Assembly: GCA_046957575.1 (NCBI GenBank)
Contig: JBKUOG010000013.1
Span: 1-64,000 of the forward strand
Reading direction: 5' to 3'
DNA: 64,000 nt
Source of the DNA: UMGS1370 sp046957575
GTDB taxonomy: Bacteria; Bacillota; Clostridia; Lachnospirales; Lachnospiraceae
Positions within the stretch are counted from its first letter, which is position 1. Each line of letters begins with the position of its first letter. This document shows, piece after piece, positions 25,341-34,973 of this stretch. Below the pieces are notes generated by a model, which ran no database searches, had not been told where the DNA came from, and saw only the letters and a program-made list of their open reading frames with translations. Made by a program: the position numbers and the translations under genes.

Positions 25341-25517
25341 ATGTCAAACGTAATTGTTAAAGATAACGAGAGCTTAGACAGCGCTTTACGCAGATTCAAG
25401 AGAAACTGCGCAAAGGCTGGCATTCAGCAGGAAATTCGTAAAAGAGAGCATTACGAGAAACCAAGCGTAAGACGTAAGAAAAAGTCTGAAGCTGCAAGAA
25501 AGCGTAAGTATAACTAA
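25341..25517 (+). CDS. rpsU: 30S ribosomal protein S21
   Basis: 58 residues; MSNVIVKDNESLDSALRRF is the normal S21 start and the tail KKKSEAARKRKYN is strongly basic. The frame is open upstream (to 25293), but the conserved N-terminus places the start at 25341, after GTGAGGCT. It belongs to the small subunit and takes part in initiation. It has its own promoter and terminator and is thus monocistronic. Confidence 0.97.
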   Translation: MSNVIVKDNESLDSALRRFKRNCAKAGIQQEIRKREHYEKPSVRRKKKSEAARKRKYN

Positions 25518-25527
25518 TGCTTATTCT

Positions 25528-25556
25528 AAAGTCCCAGTATATAACTGGGACTTTTT
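25528..25556 (+). terminator. Terminator after rpsU
   Basis: Perfect 11-bp stem AAAGTCCCAGT (25528-25538) / ACTGGGACTTT (25544-25554) with T run. Confidence 0.92.
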
Positions 25557-25608
25557 CTTTACCTAAAAGCATATACTAAGAGAGAAATCACATATACGGA
25601 AGTGGAAG

Positions 25609-25875
25609 ATGTTTGCACAATCGAAAGAATTGCTGGTTACATCTTTAAAATTCCCTGAAGATGTAGTGATGGGAGAGATGATACTTTCCTTTGCAGGCCG
25701 CAGGGCACTGCTGGTGGAAAATTATCGGACCATTGTCCTTTATACAGATGAACTGATTAAACTTCAGGGAAAGACCTGCAGGCTGTGTGTGTCAGGAAGC
25801 CGGCTTTCTATCCAATATTATACCAGAGAAGAGATGAAAATAACCGGACAGATTAAATCGGTGCAATTTGAATAG
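25609..25875 (+). CDS. yqfC: Sporulation protein YqfC (YabP family)
   Basis: 88 residues. The pattern LKFPEDVVMGEMILSFAGRR and the ending GQIKSVQFE fit the YabP/YqfC sporulation family. The gene lies directly before yqfD, the same order as in Bacillus, where both are sigma-E dependent. A CATATACT hexamer-like sequence at 25570-25577 may be its sigma-E -10, but no good -35 is seen. The biochemical role is unknown. Confidence 0.9.
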   Translation: MFAQSKELLVTSLKFPEDVVMGEMILSFAGRRALLVENYRTIVLYTDELIKLQGKTCRLCVSGSRLSIQYYTREEMKITGQIKSVQFE

Positions 25876-25890
25876 AGGGATGGTGGAGCC

Positions 25891-27144
25891 ATGTATTTAA
25901 AGATCCTTCACAGCTTAAAAGGGGTGGTGCGGGTTCGGCTCTCTGGGCATTCGCCGGAACGTTTTTTTAATCTGTGCAGTGCGGGAAATATTGAGATATG
26001 GGATTTAGAGTACGAGAATGGAGTCTGCCGCTTTTCCATGACCTTGCCGGACTTTTTTAAAATTCGGGCTTATGCCAGAAAAGCAAATGTACGGCTTGTG
26101 ATAGCAGAGAAATGGGGACTTCCTTTTTTTATGCAGAGAAATCAGAAGAGGGCCTGGTATGGAGTCGGACTTTTCTGCTTTTTTGTACTTTTGTATACAC
26201 TGTCTCTTTTTATATGGGATATTACCTTTTTGGGCAATTATCATTATACAGAGGACACTCTGACAGATTTTTTAAATGACAAGGGGATTGCCTGCGGAAT
26301 CCGAAAGGGGACAGTTAGCTGCGAGGAACTGGAATCATCTGTCCGCTCTGCCTTTCCGGAGATTACATGGGTGTCTGCAAGAATTTCCGGTACCAGGCTG
26401 ATAATTCAGGTAAAAGAAAACGAAGTTTTATCCCAGATCCCGGTAAAAAATGAGACTGCCTGCGATATTGTGGCAGATTATGACGGAATTATTACCTACA
26501 TGATTGTCCGTTCCGGTATTCCCCAGGCAGCCATAGGGGATGAGGTGAAAAAAGGGCAGGTTCTGGTGCGCGGGGCGATTCCGATTACGGATGACAACGG
26601 CGAGACCATTGGAGAAAATCTGGTCTGTGCAGATGCCGATATCCGGGCGAAAACCAATTACCAATACCAGAAAACGTTTCCGATCCTTCATAAGGTGTTG
26701 TCAGATACAGGAAATGTGAGAAAGGGCCTGATGGTAAAAATCGGGGATTTTTCTGCAAAACTTATGGTTCCGGCTAAAAAAGATACTCTGTGGAGAACCA
26801 CGATGTTCGAGCATCAGGCAAAGCTGTTTGGGGATTTTTACCTGCCCGTCTGGTGGGGAACCATAACATCCAGAGAGACGAATGCTTATGAGCGGACCTA
26901 TACAGAAAAAGAGATGGAAGAAAAAGGAACAGAGATTCATAAGAATTTTTTACATAATTTAAGCGAAAAGGGGGTACACATTATTGAAAATAATGTTAAA
27001 ATACTAAAAGATGGATCTCTGTGCCATGTAAGGGGAAGTGCAGTAGGTGACGGACCCATTGGGTACCTTAAGCCGACGGACATTCCTATGGAGAACGAGA
27101 CGGATCAGACACCTGTCTTAGAAGACGGGAGAAAAAAGGAGTAA
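25891..27144 (+). CDS. yqfD: Sporulation protein YqfD
   Basis: 417 residues. The N-terminal domain precedes one transmembrane helix (about 91-110, GVGLFCFFVLLYTLSLFIW), followed by an extracytoplasmic segment with a POTRA-like pattern (FLGNYHYTEDTLTDFLNDKG onward, crossing the membrane side). The C-terminal half resembles the YqfD domain (GDEVKKGQVLVRGAIP). By family it is required for sporulation in the mother cell. GAGGGATGGTGGAG precedes the ATG. It is followed by phoH-ybeY, as in many Firmicutes. Confidence 0.92.
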   Translation: MYLKILHSLKGVVRVRLSGHSPERFFNLCSAGNIEIWDLEYENGVCRFSMTLPDFFKIRAYARKANVRLVIAEKWGLPFFMQRNQKRAWYGVGLFCFFVLLYTLSLFIWDITFLGNYHYTEDTLTDFLNDKGIACGIRKGTVSCEELESSVRSAFPEITWVSARISGTRLIIQVKENEVLSQIPVKNETACDIVADYDGIITYMIVRSGIPQAAIGDEVKKGQVLVRGAIPITDDNGETIGENLVCADADIRAKTNYQYQKTFPILHKVLSDTGNVRKGLMVKIGDFSAKLMVPAKKDTLWRTTMFEHQAKLFGDFYLPVWWGTITSRETNAYERTYTEKEMEEKGTEIHKNFLHNLSEKGVHIIENNVKILKDGSLCHVRGSAVGDGPIGYLKPTDIPMENETDQTPVLEDGRKKE

Positions 27145-27154
27145 AGAGACGTTC

Positions 27155-28162
27155 ATGAGTATAACAGACACAATGATTGATATTCCCACAGAACATGAGA
27201 AAAATGTTTGCGGACAGTTTGACGCATACCTGAAAAAAATCGAAAAGACTCTTCATGTCACTATGGTGGCAAGAGACGGGGCCATTAAGATCATTGGTCC
27301 GGAGGAAGCCATTGGCCGGGCAAAAGCTGTATTTCACGATCTGATTGAACTCTCAAAGAGGGGAAATGCCATAACAGAGCAAAATGTAGATTATGCTTTG
27401 GCCTTATCTTTTACAGAGGGCAGCAGCAAGATTCTGGAAATCGACCAGGATATCCTCTGCCGCACCATTGCAGGGCGTCCGGTAAAACCAAAGACCGTAG
27501 GACAAAAACAGTATGTCGATCAGATCCGAAAGAAAATGATTGTATTTGGAATTGGGCCTGCTGGCACTGGAAAGACCTATCTGGCTATGGCTATGGCGAT
27601 TCAGGCGTTTAAAAATGGAGAGGTGGGAAGGATTATTCTGACACGTCCGGCCATTGAAGCAGGTGAAAAGCTGGGATTTCTGCCTGGGGATCTCCAGAGC
27701 AAGATTGATCCCTATCTTCGCCCTCTCTATGATGCTCTGTATCAGATAATGGGAGCAGAAACCTATCTTCACAATGCAGAAAAGGGACTGATTGAGGTGG
27801 CGCCTTTAGCATACATGAGGGGCCGTACTTTAGACAATGCCTATATTATTCTGGATGAAGCCCAGAATACCACTCCGGCTCAGATGAAGATGTTTTTAAC
27901 CCGTATCGGTTTTGGATCCAAAGTCATTATTACCGGCGATCAGACCCAGAAGGATCTGCCGGCAGGAACGGTATCCGGACTGGATACGGCTATCAAGGTG
28001 CTGAAGAAAATAGATGATATCGGATTCTGCTATTTAAGCAGCCAGGATGTGGTCCGCCACCCTCTGGTTCAGAAGATTGTTCAGGCTTATGACGATTATG
28101 AGACAAAAAATAAGCCGGCCGAAAAGTCTCGCGTAAAGGTGACATACAGGAGGAAACCATGA
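27155..28162 (+). CDS. phoH: PhoH family ATPase
   Basis: 335 residues. Walker A is GPAGTGKTYLA (about 133-143) and Walker B is in IILDEAQNTTPAQ (about 230-242). This is the PhoH/YbeZ-type domain, with a KH-like N-terminus (VTMVARDGAIKIIGPEEAI). In many bacteria it partners YbeY in rRNA or RNA processing; here ybeY follows with a 4-base overlap (ATGA), supporting that pairing. The GGAG site is somewhat far from the start. Confidence 0.94.
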   Translation: MSITDTMIDIPTEHEKNVCGQFDAYLKKIEKTLHVTMVARDGAIKIIGPEEAIGRAKAVFHDLIELSKRGNAITEQNVDYALALSFTEGSSKILEIDQDILCRTIAGRPVKPKTVGQKQYVDQIRKKMIVFGIGPAGTGKTYLAMAMAIQAFKNGEVGRIILTRPAIEAGEKLGFLPGDLQSKIDPYLRPLYDALYQIMGAETYLHNAEKGLIEVAPLAYMRGRTLDNAYIILDEAQNTTPAQMKMFLTRIGFGSKVIITGDQTQKDLPAGTVSGLDTAIKVLKKIDDIGFCYLSSQDVVRHPLVQKIVQAYDDYETKNKPAEKSRVKVTYRRKP

Positions 28163-28656
28163 CCATTACCATAGAGTACGAAACAGAGAAACAACTGGGA
28201 ATTGACTATGAAAGGATTATCCGGGAGATTATTGAAGAATCCCTGGAGTATGAGGGATGCCCTTACGAGGCGGAAATCAGCGTTCTGATAACCGATAATG
28301 AGGAGATCCGGTCCATTAACCGGGAGTACCGTCAGATTGACCGCCCCACAGATGTGCTGTCCTTTCCTATGTTAGAATACGAAACGCCCTCTGATTTTTC
28401 AGAGGCAGAAGAGGAATTTTGCGACTGCTTTAATCCGGAAAGCGGGGAACTGATGCTGGGGGATATTATTTTATCCGCCGATAAGATTGAAGAACAGGCA
28501 GAGACTTACGGCCACTCAAAGGAACGGGAACTGGCATTTTTAATTGCCCACAGCATGCTTCATTTGTTTGGGTATGACCACATGGAGGAGGAAGAGCGGC
28601 TGGTTATGGAACAGAAACAGGAGGAAATTTTACAGCAAAAGGGGTACAAAAGATAA
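28159..28656 (+). CDS. ybeY: Endoribonuclease YbeY (16S rRNA maturation)
   Basis: Zinc-dependent single-strand RNase involved in 16S rRNA 3' maturation and ribosome quality control. The metal motif is HSMLHLFGYDH with H131, H135 and H141, the HxxxHxxxxxH signature. The N-terminal half has the typical RSINREYRQIDRPTDVLSFP. The 165-residue length is standard. It overlaps phoH and is followed directly by a lipoprotein gene. Confidence 0.96.
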   Translation: MTITIEYETEKQLGIDYERIIREIIEESLEYEGCPYEAEISVLITDNEEIRSINREYRQIDRPTDVLSFPMLEYETPSDFSEAEEEFCDCFNPESGELMLGDIILSADKIEEQAETYGHSKERELAFLIAHSMLHLFGYDHMEEEERLVMEQKQEEILQQKGYKR

Positions 28657-29814
28657 ATGAAAAAACGGGGTATGGTATGGAAATGGGGACTGGTGGTATT
28701 GACTGTCACAGTATTGGGACTGACTGCCTGTTCTGCTGAAAAGACAGATGCACCGACAGCAATTCCTGAGACATCCGGACAGTTTTTTGAAAGAGAGACT
28801 TCTAAGCCGGAAATTGAGATTCATCAGGAGGTAACAGAGACAAAACCGGAAGAACCAGATTATTATCGGCCAGAAGAGCGGACAGAGGAAAACGGAAAAA
28901 TCCGCAGCTACCTGACTGGCGAGATGGTGGATGTAGAGCAGGGAAACAGACGGCCTTTGGCTGTCATGATGAGCAATGATAAACAAGCTCTTCCCCAGTA
29001 CGGGATCAACCGGGCCGGAGTGGTTTATGAAGCTCCTGTGGAGGGCGAAATCAACCGGTATATGGCGTTGATTGAGGAGTTTGATGACCTGGAGCGGATC
29101 GGTTCTGTCAGAAGCTGCCGTACTTATTATACCTATTTTGCCAGGGAGTTTGAGGCGATCTATGCCCATTTCGGCCAGAGCACCTTTGCAAAACCCTATC
29201 TTGGAACTGTAGTGGCTAACATCAACGGCATTGAAGGGATAGGAGGGCAGGCGTTTTATCGGACAAAAGATAAGAGATCGCCTCACAATGCCTATACCAG
29301 CGGAAAGAAGATTTTGGAGACTGCCGAAAAGCTGAATTATACCTGGGAGTATCCGCCGAATTATCAGGGACACTACCGGTTTGCAAAAGGCGCTGTTACC
29401 TTAAATGAGCGGCCCTGCGTTATGGAAGCTGCAGTAGTGGATCCGGGATATGGGATGAATCAGGCCAGATTTGTCTACAATAAAGAAGACGGACTGTATC
29501 ACAGATATCAGTATGGAGAAGTCCACTCTGGGGATGAAGGCCCCATTGCAGTAAAAAACATTTTGATTCAGTGGTGTGAATGGGGGCATTACGCATCTAC
29601 TGACTACCTGGATATCAATGTACATACAGGTTCTGGCGGATATTATATTACAAGCGGACGGGCGATTCCCATTACCTGGGAGAAAGAGGGGGAGTATGGA
29701 GTGACCCGCTATTATGATCAGAATCATCAGGAGATTACATTAAATCCTGGAAAAACCTGGGTTTGCATTATTGCGACCAAAGACGCGGCCCAGGCAGTAA
29801 AAATTGAAGGATAA
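28657..29814 (+). CDS. DUF3048 (YerB-like) lipoprotein
   Basis: 385 residues. A lipoprotein signal (MKKRGMVWKWGLVVLTVTVLG, lipobox LTAC) places it on the outer face of the membrane. The DUF3048 domain follows a Pro/Thr/Glu-rich linker; its features are RPLAVMMSND, AGVVYEAPVEGEINRYMAL and RSCRTYYTYFAREF, the last being the most conserved. The family is widespread in Gram-positive spore formers and of unknown function. The start follows the ybeY stop directly (TAAATG), with AAGGGG in front. Confidence 0.85.
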   Translation: MKKRGMVWKWGLVVLTVTVLGLTACSAEKTDAPTAIPETSGQFFERETSKPEIEIHQEVTETKPEEPDYYRPEERTEENGKIRSYLTGEMVDVEQGNRRPLAVMMSNDKQALPQYGINRAGVVYEAPVEGEINRYMALIEEFDDLERIGSVRSCRTYYTYFAREFEAIYAHFGQSTFAKPYLGTVVANINGIEGIGGQAFYRTKDKRSPHNAYTSGKKILETAEKLNYTWEYPPNYQGHYRFAKGAVTLNERPCVMEAAVVDPGYGMNQARFVYNKEDGLYHRYQYGEVHSGDEGPIAVKNILIQWCEWGHYASTDYLDINVHTGSGGYYITSGRAIPITWEKEGEYGVTRYYDQNHQEITLNPGKTWVCIIATKDAAQAVKIEG

Positions 29815-29834
29815 AAGAAAGAGACTCTTACATT

Positions 29835-31493
29835 ATGCACACTAGAAACAATTTTGTGATACAGGGGAGTATTTTGGCCATTGCCGGCATTGTGGTACGT
29901 TTAATCGGCATGTTGTACCGAATTCCCTTAATTGATATTATCGGGAAAGAGGGAAACGGTTATTATACTTCTGCGTTCAGCGTGTATTCCATTTTGCTGA
30001 TTGTATCTTCCTACAGTCTTCCCACTGCAGTTTCCAAAATGGTGGCCAGCCGGATTGCAGTGGGACAGTATCGAAACAGCCAGAAGATATTAAAAGCATC
30101 CCTGTTTTATGCAACTGCAGCAGGCGCGCTTGCAAGCGGGGTTCTGTGGTTTGGCGCAGATGGATTTTCTCAGATGCTGGGAATGCCTTTTTGCCGGTAT
30201 GCCTTAAAGTCACTGGCTCCTACAGTTTGGGTCATGGCCTATCTGGGAGTGCTCAGAGGATATTTTCAGGGTCATGGCACCATGGTGCCCACTGCCGTTT
30301 CTCAGCTTTTTGAGCAGGTAGTCAATGCCGTTGTCAGCATTGGGGCCGCCAGTTTGTTGGTCAAAAAAGGAATGGCGGCGGATCTGGTGTATGGGGAAAC
30401 CGAGTATGCCAGTTCGTTTGGTGCCGCAGGCGGAACTTTGGGAACTGGAGCCGGGGCAGTGATTGCCCTTGTATTTTTCCTGTTTCTTTTGTTTGCTTAC
30501 CGCCCGGCCATGAAACGGCAGCGCAGAAAGGATAAAAGCAAAAGAGAAGATTCCTACGGCCGGATAGTGGCTGTTTTAACTATTACCATTCTTCCCATTG
30601 TGCTAAGCAGCACTATTTACAACATCAGTTCGGTGCTGGATAATTACCTGTTTGCATCCGGACTTCGGGCACTGGGACAGGAAGATCAGATGGCAGAGTT
30701 GTGGGGAGTGTTCGGAGAATACCACTTGCTGTTTAATATTCCTGTGGCTCTGGCCAGTGCTCTGTCTTCTTCTTTGATTCCCACATTAGCCAATGCGGCT
30801 GCAATGCGGGATCGGAAGGTGGTGCTTCAGAGAACCCGAACTGCGATTCGGTTTTCCATGATCATTGGCATCCCTGCAGCAGTTGGACTGGCAGTGTTAG
30901 CAGAGCCTATCTGCAACCTGTTGTTTGCCGGACACGACAATGCGCTGTTAATTAAACTGATGGTGGCCGGCTCGGCAGCAGTCGTATTTTTTTCTCTGTC
31001 CACTATGACCAATGCTATTTTGCAGGGGACTAATCATATGGGCACACCTCTGATTCATTCAGCCGTTGCCCTGATACTCCATATTGTATCGCTCCTCCTT
31101 TTTCAGAGAGGAATGGGACTTGGCATATACAGTGTCGTGTACTCCAATGTGTTGTTTGCCTTTGTGGTCTGTGTGCTGAATAACCTGGCAATCCGCAGAT
31201 ATCTCCACTATCGTCAGGAGTATAGAAAAACATTTCTGGCACCAATTTTATGCTCTGCAGTAATGGGAGCTGTTGCATTTGGCGTATATGCAGGAATCCA
31301 CAGCCTTCTTCCGGACTCTATGGCAGCAGGACGCCTTGGGCTGATGACAGCTCTTTTTCCAGCTATTGCTGCAGCCATGGCGATTTACGGAATCCTGCTG
31401 CTGCGATTTGGAGGATTCAGCAATAAAGAGTTAAAAGAGATGCCTATGGGGACCAGAATTTTGGGCCTGGCAAGAAAACTTCATATCCGGTAA
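29835..31493 (+). CDS. SpoVB-type polysaccharide flippase (MurJ/MviN superfamily)
   Basis: 552 residues, mostly hydrophobic, with about 14 predicted membrane helices. The N-terminal GSILAIAGIVVRLIGMLYRI and the VSSYSLPTAVSKMV segment are the usual start of SpoVB/YtgP-like exporters. By family it flips lipid-linked saccharides; SpoVB has this role for spore cortex, but YtgP-like proteins act in vegetative cells, and sequence alone does not separate them. The C-terminus is basic. Ribosome binding site is weak (AAAGAGAC). Confidence 0.85.
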   Translation: MHTRNNFVIQGSILAIAGIVVRLIGMLYRIPLIDIIGKEGNGYYTSAFSVYSILLIVSSYSLPTAVSKMVASRIAVGQYRNSQKILKASLFYATAAGALASGVLWFGADGFSQMLGMPFCRYALKSLAPTVWVMAYLGVLRGYFQGHGTMVPTAVSQLFEQVVNAVVSIGAASLLVKKGMAADLVYGETEYASSFGAAGGTLGTGAGAVIALVFFLFLLFAYRPAMKRQRRKDKSKREDSYGRIVAVLTITILPIVLSSTIYNISSVLDNYLFASGLRALGQEDQMAELWGVFGEYHLLFNIPVALASALSSSLIPTLANAAAMRDRKVVLQRTRTAIRFSMIIGIPAAVGLAVLAEPICNLLFAGHDNALLIKLMVAGSAAVVFFSLSTMTNAILQGTNHMGTPLIHSAVALILHIVSLLLFQRGMGLGIYSVVYSNVLFAFVVCVLNNLAIRRYLHYRQEYRKTFLAPILCSAVMGAVAFGVYAGIHSLLPDSMAAGRLGLMTALFPAIAAAMAIYGILLLRFGGFSNKELKEMPMGTRILGLARKLHIR

Positions 31494-31551
31494 AAAAACA
31501 GGGATATTTTGACAGGATAAGCAGATACTAACCATGGAAAGGAGGATTTCC

Positions 31552-31941
31552 ATGAAAAAGTTTGTATACTGCTTATCTTTATTTTTAGGGGTAAGTCTCG
31601 TTTGCCTGGGGGCAGCATTTTGGATAGAAAAATCAGATTCTGAAAAAAGGGAGACCATGACGCAGGCGCAGAGGGAAGAAAAGGAGACTCTGCCTCCGGA
31701 TCAGATTGTGATCAATCAGACGGAAGTGGATCACATCTCTACAGCAGAAGATCCGCCTTACTGCCTGGTATCAGAGGATGGTTTTCTGCTGGTATTTCGA
31801 AAAAACCAGACAGAAGTGTGTCTGTATACCCATATTCCCATTACAGATTTTCCAAAGGAAGAACAGGATAAGCTTCGGGAAGGGATCTGGTTTGCCACCA
31901 TGATGGAAATTTACAATTATTTAGAATCCTATACCAGTTAG
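31552..31941 (+). CDS. Single-pass membrane protein, 129 aa, BofC-like C-terminal pattern
   Basis: The start is set at 31552 because GGAGG (31541-31545) precedes MKKFVYCLSLFLGVSLVCLG, one membrane helix. The remaining part is outside the membrane. Its end (VSEDGFLLVFRKNQTEVCLYTHIPITDFPKEEQDKLREG... broken here for length) closes with EIYNYLESYTS and looks like the C-terminal domain found in some sporulation and anchoring proteins, such as BofC; this is a resemblance by eye, not a firm assignment. It is followed by a separate promoter. Confidence 0.65.
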   Translation: MKKFVYCLSLFLGVSLVCLGAAFWIEKSDSEKRETMTQAQREEKETLPPDQIVINQTEVDHISTAEDPPYCLVSEDGFLLVFRKNQTEVCLYTHIPITDFPKEEQDKLREGIWFATMMEIYNYLESYTS

Positions 31942-31955
31942 GATGTTTTTCTCTG

Positions 31956-31984
31956 TGGTAAATCCGGTTTAACTGTGTTATACT
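31956..31984 (+). promoter_or_regulatory. Predicted extended -10 promoter before the FAD oxidoreductase pair
   Basis: Weak -35 TGGTAA (31956-31961), 17-base spacer ending in TGT, and TATACT (31979-31984). Confidence 0.45.
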
Positions 31985-32017
31985 GATTACCGAATACCAT
32001 CAGGAGAGGTTTTAAAA

Positions 32018-33334
32018 GTGAAAAAAAGGATTTTGATTATCGGAGGCGGAGCTTCTGGCATGGCAGCCGCTGTCTGGGCAGCCAGCTTTGGAGCGGATGT
32101 CACAATTTTAGAGCATACAGACAGAGTGGGAAAAAAGATTTTGTCTACCGGAAACGGAAGGTGCAATCTGACAAACCAGTTTCAGGAAGCCGGATGCTAT
32201 CACTCGGATCAGCCGGATTTTCCCATTCGGGTTTTAGAACATTTTGGAGTTGCGGATACTATTCGCTGGTTTTCCCATATGGGTCTGGAGGTAAAGGACC
32301 GGCAGGGGTATTATTATCCCATTTCCGATCAGGCCTCTGCAGTTTTAGATGTGCTGCGGATGAGCCTGAAGGAATATCAGGTAACGGTTTTGTGCGGATT
32401 TTCCCCATTATCTATAAAAAAAGCAGGGAATACCTGGCAGGTGACAGGACTTAAAAAACCGGATGATGGGAGCAAGGATGATGAGAACAAAAAAGAAAAA
32501 AGGATGCAGATTGAAGGAGACGCCCTGATTTTGGCTGCTGGCGGAAAGGCGGCGCCCAATACCGGATCCGATGGTTCTGGCTATGAACTGGCAAAAAAAC
32601 TGGGACACAGGATTATTCGTCCTCTTCCGGCACTGGTACAGCTTCGCTGCCAGGGAAATTATTATAAGCAGTTGTCCGGCATCCGGACAGAAGCAGAACT
32701 GACCCTGTATGCAGACAAACAGGAACTGGCCAGAGAGAGGGGAGAACTGCAGCTTACGGATTACGGTTTAAGCGGAATCCCGGTATTTCAAATTAGCCGG
32801 TATGTGTCCAAAGCGCTGGAAGAAAAAAAGAACGTTACCGTCTGCACAGATTTTTTCCCCAACATGACGGCTTCCGAACTGAAAAAGATGCTGGAAGAAC
32901 GGGCCCGCCGGTTTCCAGATCGGATGTGTGAAGAGTTTCTTACCGGTCTGCTGAACAAAAAACTGGCAGTTGTGCTTTTAAAACTTTCTGGCATTAAGCT
33001 GTCCGATCCCTGCCGAAAATTGACCAGAGGCCATCTGGAGGCTCTGACACAACAGATCAAACGTTATCAGGCTCTGGTGCAGAGCGTCAATCCTTTTGCC
33101 AATGCCCAGGTGTGCTGCGGCGGAGTGGACACCAGAGAAGTCAATCCAGATACGATGGAGTCTTATCTTCAAAAAGGCCTGTATTTTGCGGGAGAACTGC
33201 TGGATGTAGACGGCATCTGCGGCGGATATAATTTACAGTGGGCCTGGTCCAGCGGATATCTGGCTGGGATTTCAGCCGCAGGTGGGAGAAATGTTAAGAA
33301 AAAAGAAGCAGAAAGAAAGGAGAGACGCAGATGA
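32018..33334 (+). CDS. HI0933/YhiN-family FAD-dependent oxidoreductase
   Basis: 438 residues. The FAD-binding motif is GGGASGMAAA (about residues 8-17), followed by the family mark KKILSTGNGRCNLTN (about 40-54). The end has CGGVDTREVNPDTMES and GICGGYNLQWAWSSG, typical of the HI0933 family. Substrate and product are unknown. GTG at 32018 is the start, with GGAGAGG upstream. It overlaps the next FAD protein by 4 bases (ATGA), so the two are translated together. Confidence 0.88.
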   Translation: MKKRILIIGGGASGMAAAVWAASFGADVTILEHTDRVGKKILSTGNGRCNLTNQFQEAGCYHSDQPDFPIRVLEHFGVADTIRWFSHMGLEVKDRQGYYYPISDQASAVLDVLRMSLKEYQVTVLCGFSPLSIKKAGNTWQVTGLKKPDDGSKDDENKKEKRMQIEGDALILAAGGKAAPNTGSDGSGYELAKKLGHRIIRPLPALVQLRCQGNYYKQLSGIRTEAELTLYADKQELARERGELQLTDYGLSGIPVFQISRYVSKALEEKKNVTVCTDFFPNMTASELKKMLEERARRFPDRMCEEFLTGLLNKKLAVVLLKLSGIKLSDPCRKLTRGHLEALTQQIKRYQALVQSVNPFANAQVCCGGVDTREVNPDTMESYLQKGLYFAGELLDVDGICGGYNLQWAWSSGYLAGISAAGGRNVKKKEAERKERRR

Positions 33335-34941
33335 TTCGCCTTTCCCAGGTAAAGCTTCCTATCAGCCACAGCCGGGAAGAACTAGAGCAAAAAGCAGCAA
33401 AAGCTTTAAAAATATCCCCTGGCCAGATAAAAGGATTGCAGATCACAAAGCAGTCCATAGACGCCAGAAAGCGGGATCAGGTTACATATAGTTATGTGCT
33501 GGATATCCAGGCAGAGCAGGAAGAAAAAATTATAAAGCGGGCCAAAAACCGCAATGCAGTAATAAAAAAGGAGACTTCCTACCGGTTTCCTTCCTGCGGG
33601 AAGCAGCCTCTTTCGGCGCCGCCTGTTATTATCGGCACAGGTCCGGCAGGACTGTTCTGCGGCCTGATGCTTGCAAGAGCCGGTTACAGGCCCATTCTGT
33701 TAGAGAGGGGCGGCCCGGTAGAGGAACGGAAAGAAAAAGTAGATACCTTTTGGAACGAAAATAAATTAGATCCCCAGTGCAACGTTCAATTTGGAGAAGG
33801 GGGAGCAGGTACATTTTCTGATGGTAAATTAAATACTCTGGTAAAGGACATATCCGGCAGAAATGGAGAGGTCCTTCGGATTTTTACAGAATTCGGGGCG
33901 GATCCGTCCATCTGTTATGTCAATAAACCTCATATTGGAACGGATGTGTTAAGTGAGATTGTCAGCCGGATTCGGAAGGAAATTATTCGACTGGGAGGAC
34001 AGGTCCGGTTTCACGCTTGCGTCACTGATTTTCTGATACAGGAGGAGACAGACGGGGGCAGAGCCATAACCGGTGTTCTGGTTAATCACACAGAAAAAAT
34101 AGAAAGCAGCGCAGTGGTGCTAGCCATTGGCCATAGTGCCAGGGATACCTTTCAGGCGCTCTATGAACAGCAGATTCCTATGGAACCCAAAGCGTTTGCA
34201 GTGGGACTTCGGATCCAGCACCCCCAGGAAATGATTGACGAGTCTCAGTATGGAAGAGAAGCAGCAGGGATTTTAGGGGCGGCCAGCTATAAATTAACCT
34301 ATCAGGCTGGAAATGGAAGAGGTGTTTATACGTTCTGCATGTGTCCGGGGGGCTATGTGGTCAACGCCTCATCAGAAGAGGGGCATCTGGCAGTCAACGG
34401 CATGAGCAATCACGCCAGAGACGGAGAAAATGCCAACAGCGCGGTGATTGTCACTGTTACCCCAGAGGATTTTGGAGGAAACGATAAAGATCCCCTGGCA
34501 GGAGTTGAGTTTCAGAGAAGGCTGGAGGAAAAGGCGTTTAAACTGGGACAGGGACTCATTCCTGTTCAGCTTTATGGAGATTTTAAAGAAGACCGGGAGT
34601 CAGGAGGATTTGGCGGTGTGAATCCGCAGTTTTGCGGAAAAGTCCGGTTTGCCAATCTGCGAACACTGCTGCCGGAGGATGTGACGTTAGCCATGGTAGA
34701 AGGAATCGACCGGTTTGGCCAGATTATAAAAGGCTTTGACCGTCCGGACGGAATCCTGGCCGGGATTGAGAGCCGGACATCTTCCCCCATACGGATTCCG
34801 AGAAATGAGGAGGCGGAAAGCCCTGTTCGGGGATTGTATCCCTGTGGGGAAGGAGCCGGGTATGCAGGCGGAATTACTTCTGCTGCCATGGATGGAATCC
34901 GCACAGCAGAATGCCTGGCAAAACGTTTCCGGCCATTTTAA
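33331..34941 (+). CDS. FAD-dependent dehydrogenase, COG2509 type
   Basis: 536 residues. The N-terminal ~95 residues are an extra domain (LSQVKLPISHSREEL). Then comes the FAD motif GTGPAGLFCGLMLARAG (about 103-119). Further hallmarks are NVQFGEGGAGTFSDGKLN and MCPGGYVVNASSEEG. The C-terminal FAD contact is PCGEGAGYAGGITSAA. The family is conserved in Firmicutes and uncharacterised. It is coupled to the HI0933-type gene in front of it and lies just before proB. Confidence 0.88.
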   Translation: MIRLSQVKLPISHSREELEQKAAKALKISPGQIKGLQITKQSIDARKRDQVTYSYVLDIQAEQEEKIIKRAKNRNAVIKKETSYRFPSCGKQPLSAPPVIIGTGPAGLFCGLMLARAGYRPILLERGGPVEERKEKVDTFWNENKLDPQCNVQFGEGGAGTFSDGKLNTLVKDISGRNGEVLRIFTEFGADPSICYVNKPHIGTDVLSEIVSRIRKEIIRLGGQVRFHACVTDFLIQEETDGGRAITGVLVNHTEKIESSAVVLAIGHSARDTFQALYEQQIPMEPKAFAVGLRIQHPQEMIDESQYGREAAGILGAASYKLTYQAGNGRGVYTFCMCPGGYVVNASSEEGHLAVNGMSNHARDGENANSAVIVTVTPEDFGGNDKDPLAGVEFQRRLEEKAFKLGQGLIPVQLYGDFKEDRESGGFGGVNPQFCGKVRFANLRTLLPEDVTLAMVEGIDRFGQIIKGFDRPDGILAGIESRTSSPIRIPRNEEAESPVRGLYPCGEGAGYAGGITSAAMDGIRTAECLAKRFRPF

Positions 34942-34973
34942 AATTTGACAAAGCCTTTTGGCAAGGAGCAGAT

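Noticed and set aside
28630..29373. Minus-strand frame of 247 residues opposite the DUF3048 gene
   Set aside because: Shadow of a conserved lipoprotein gene; rich in Ser/Leu/Cys/His as usual for antisense frames.
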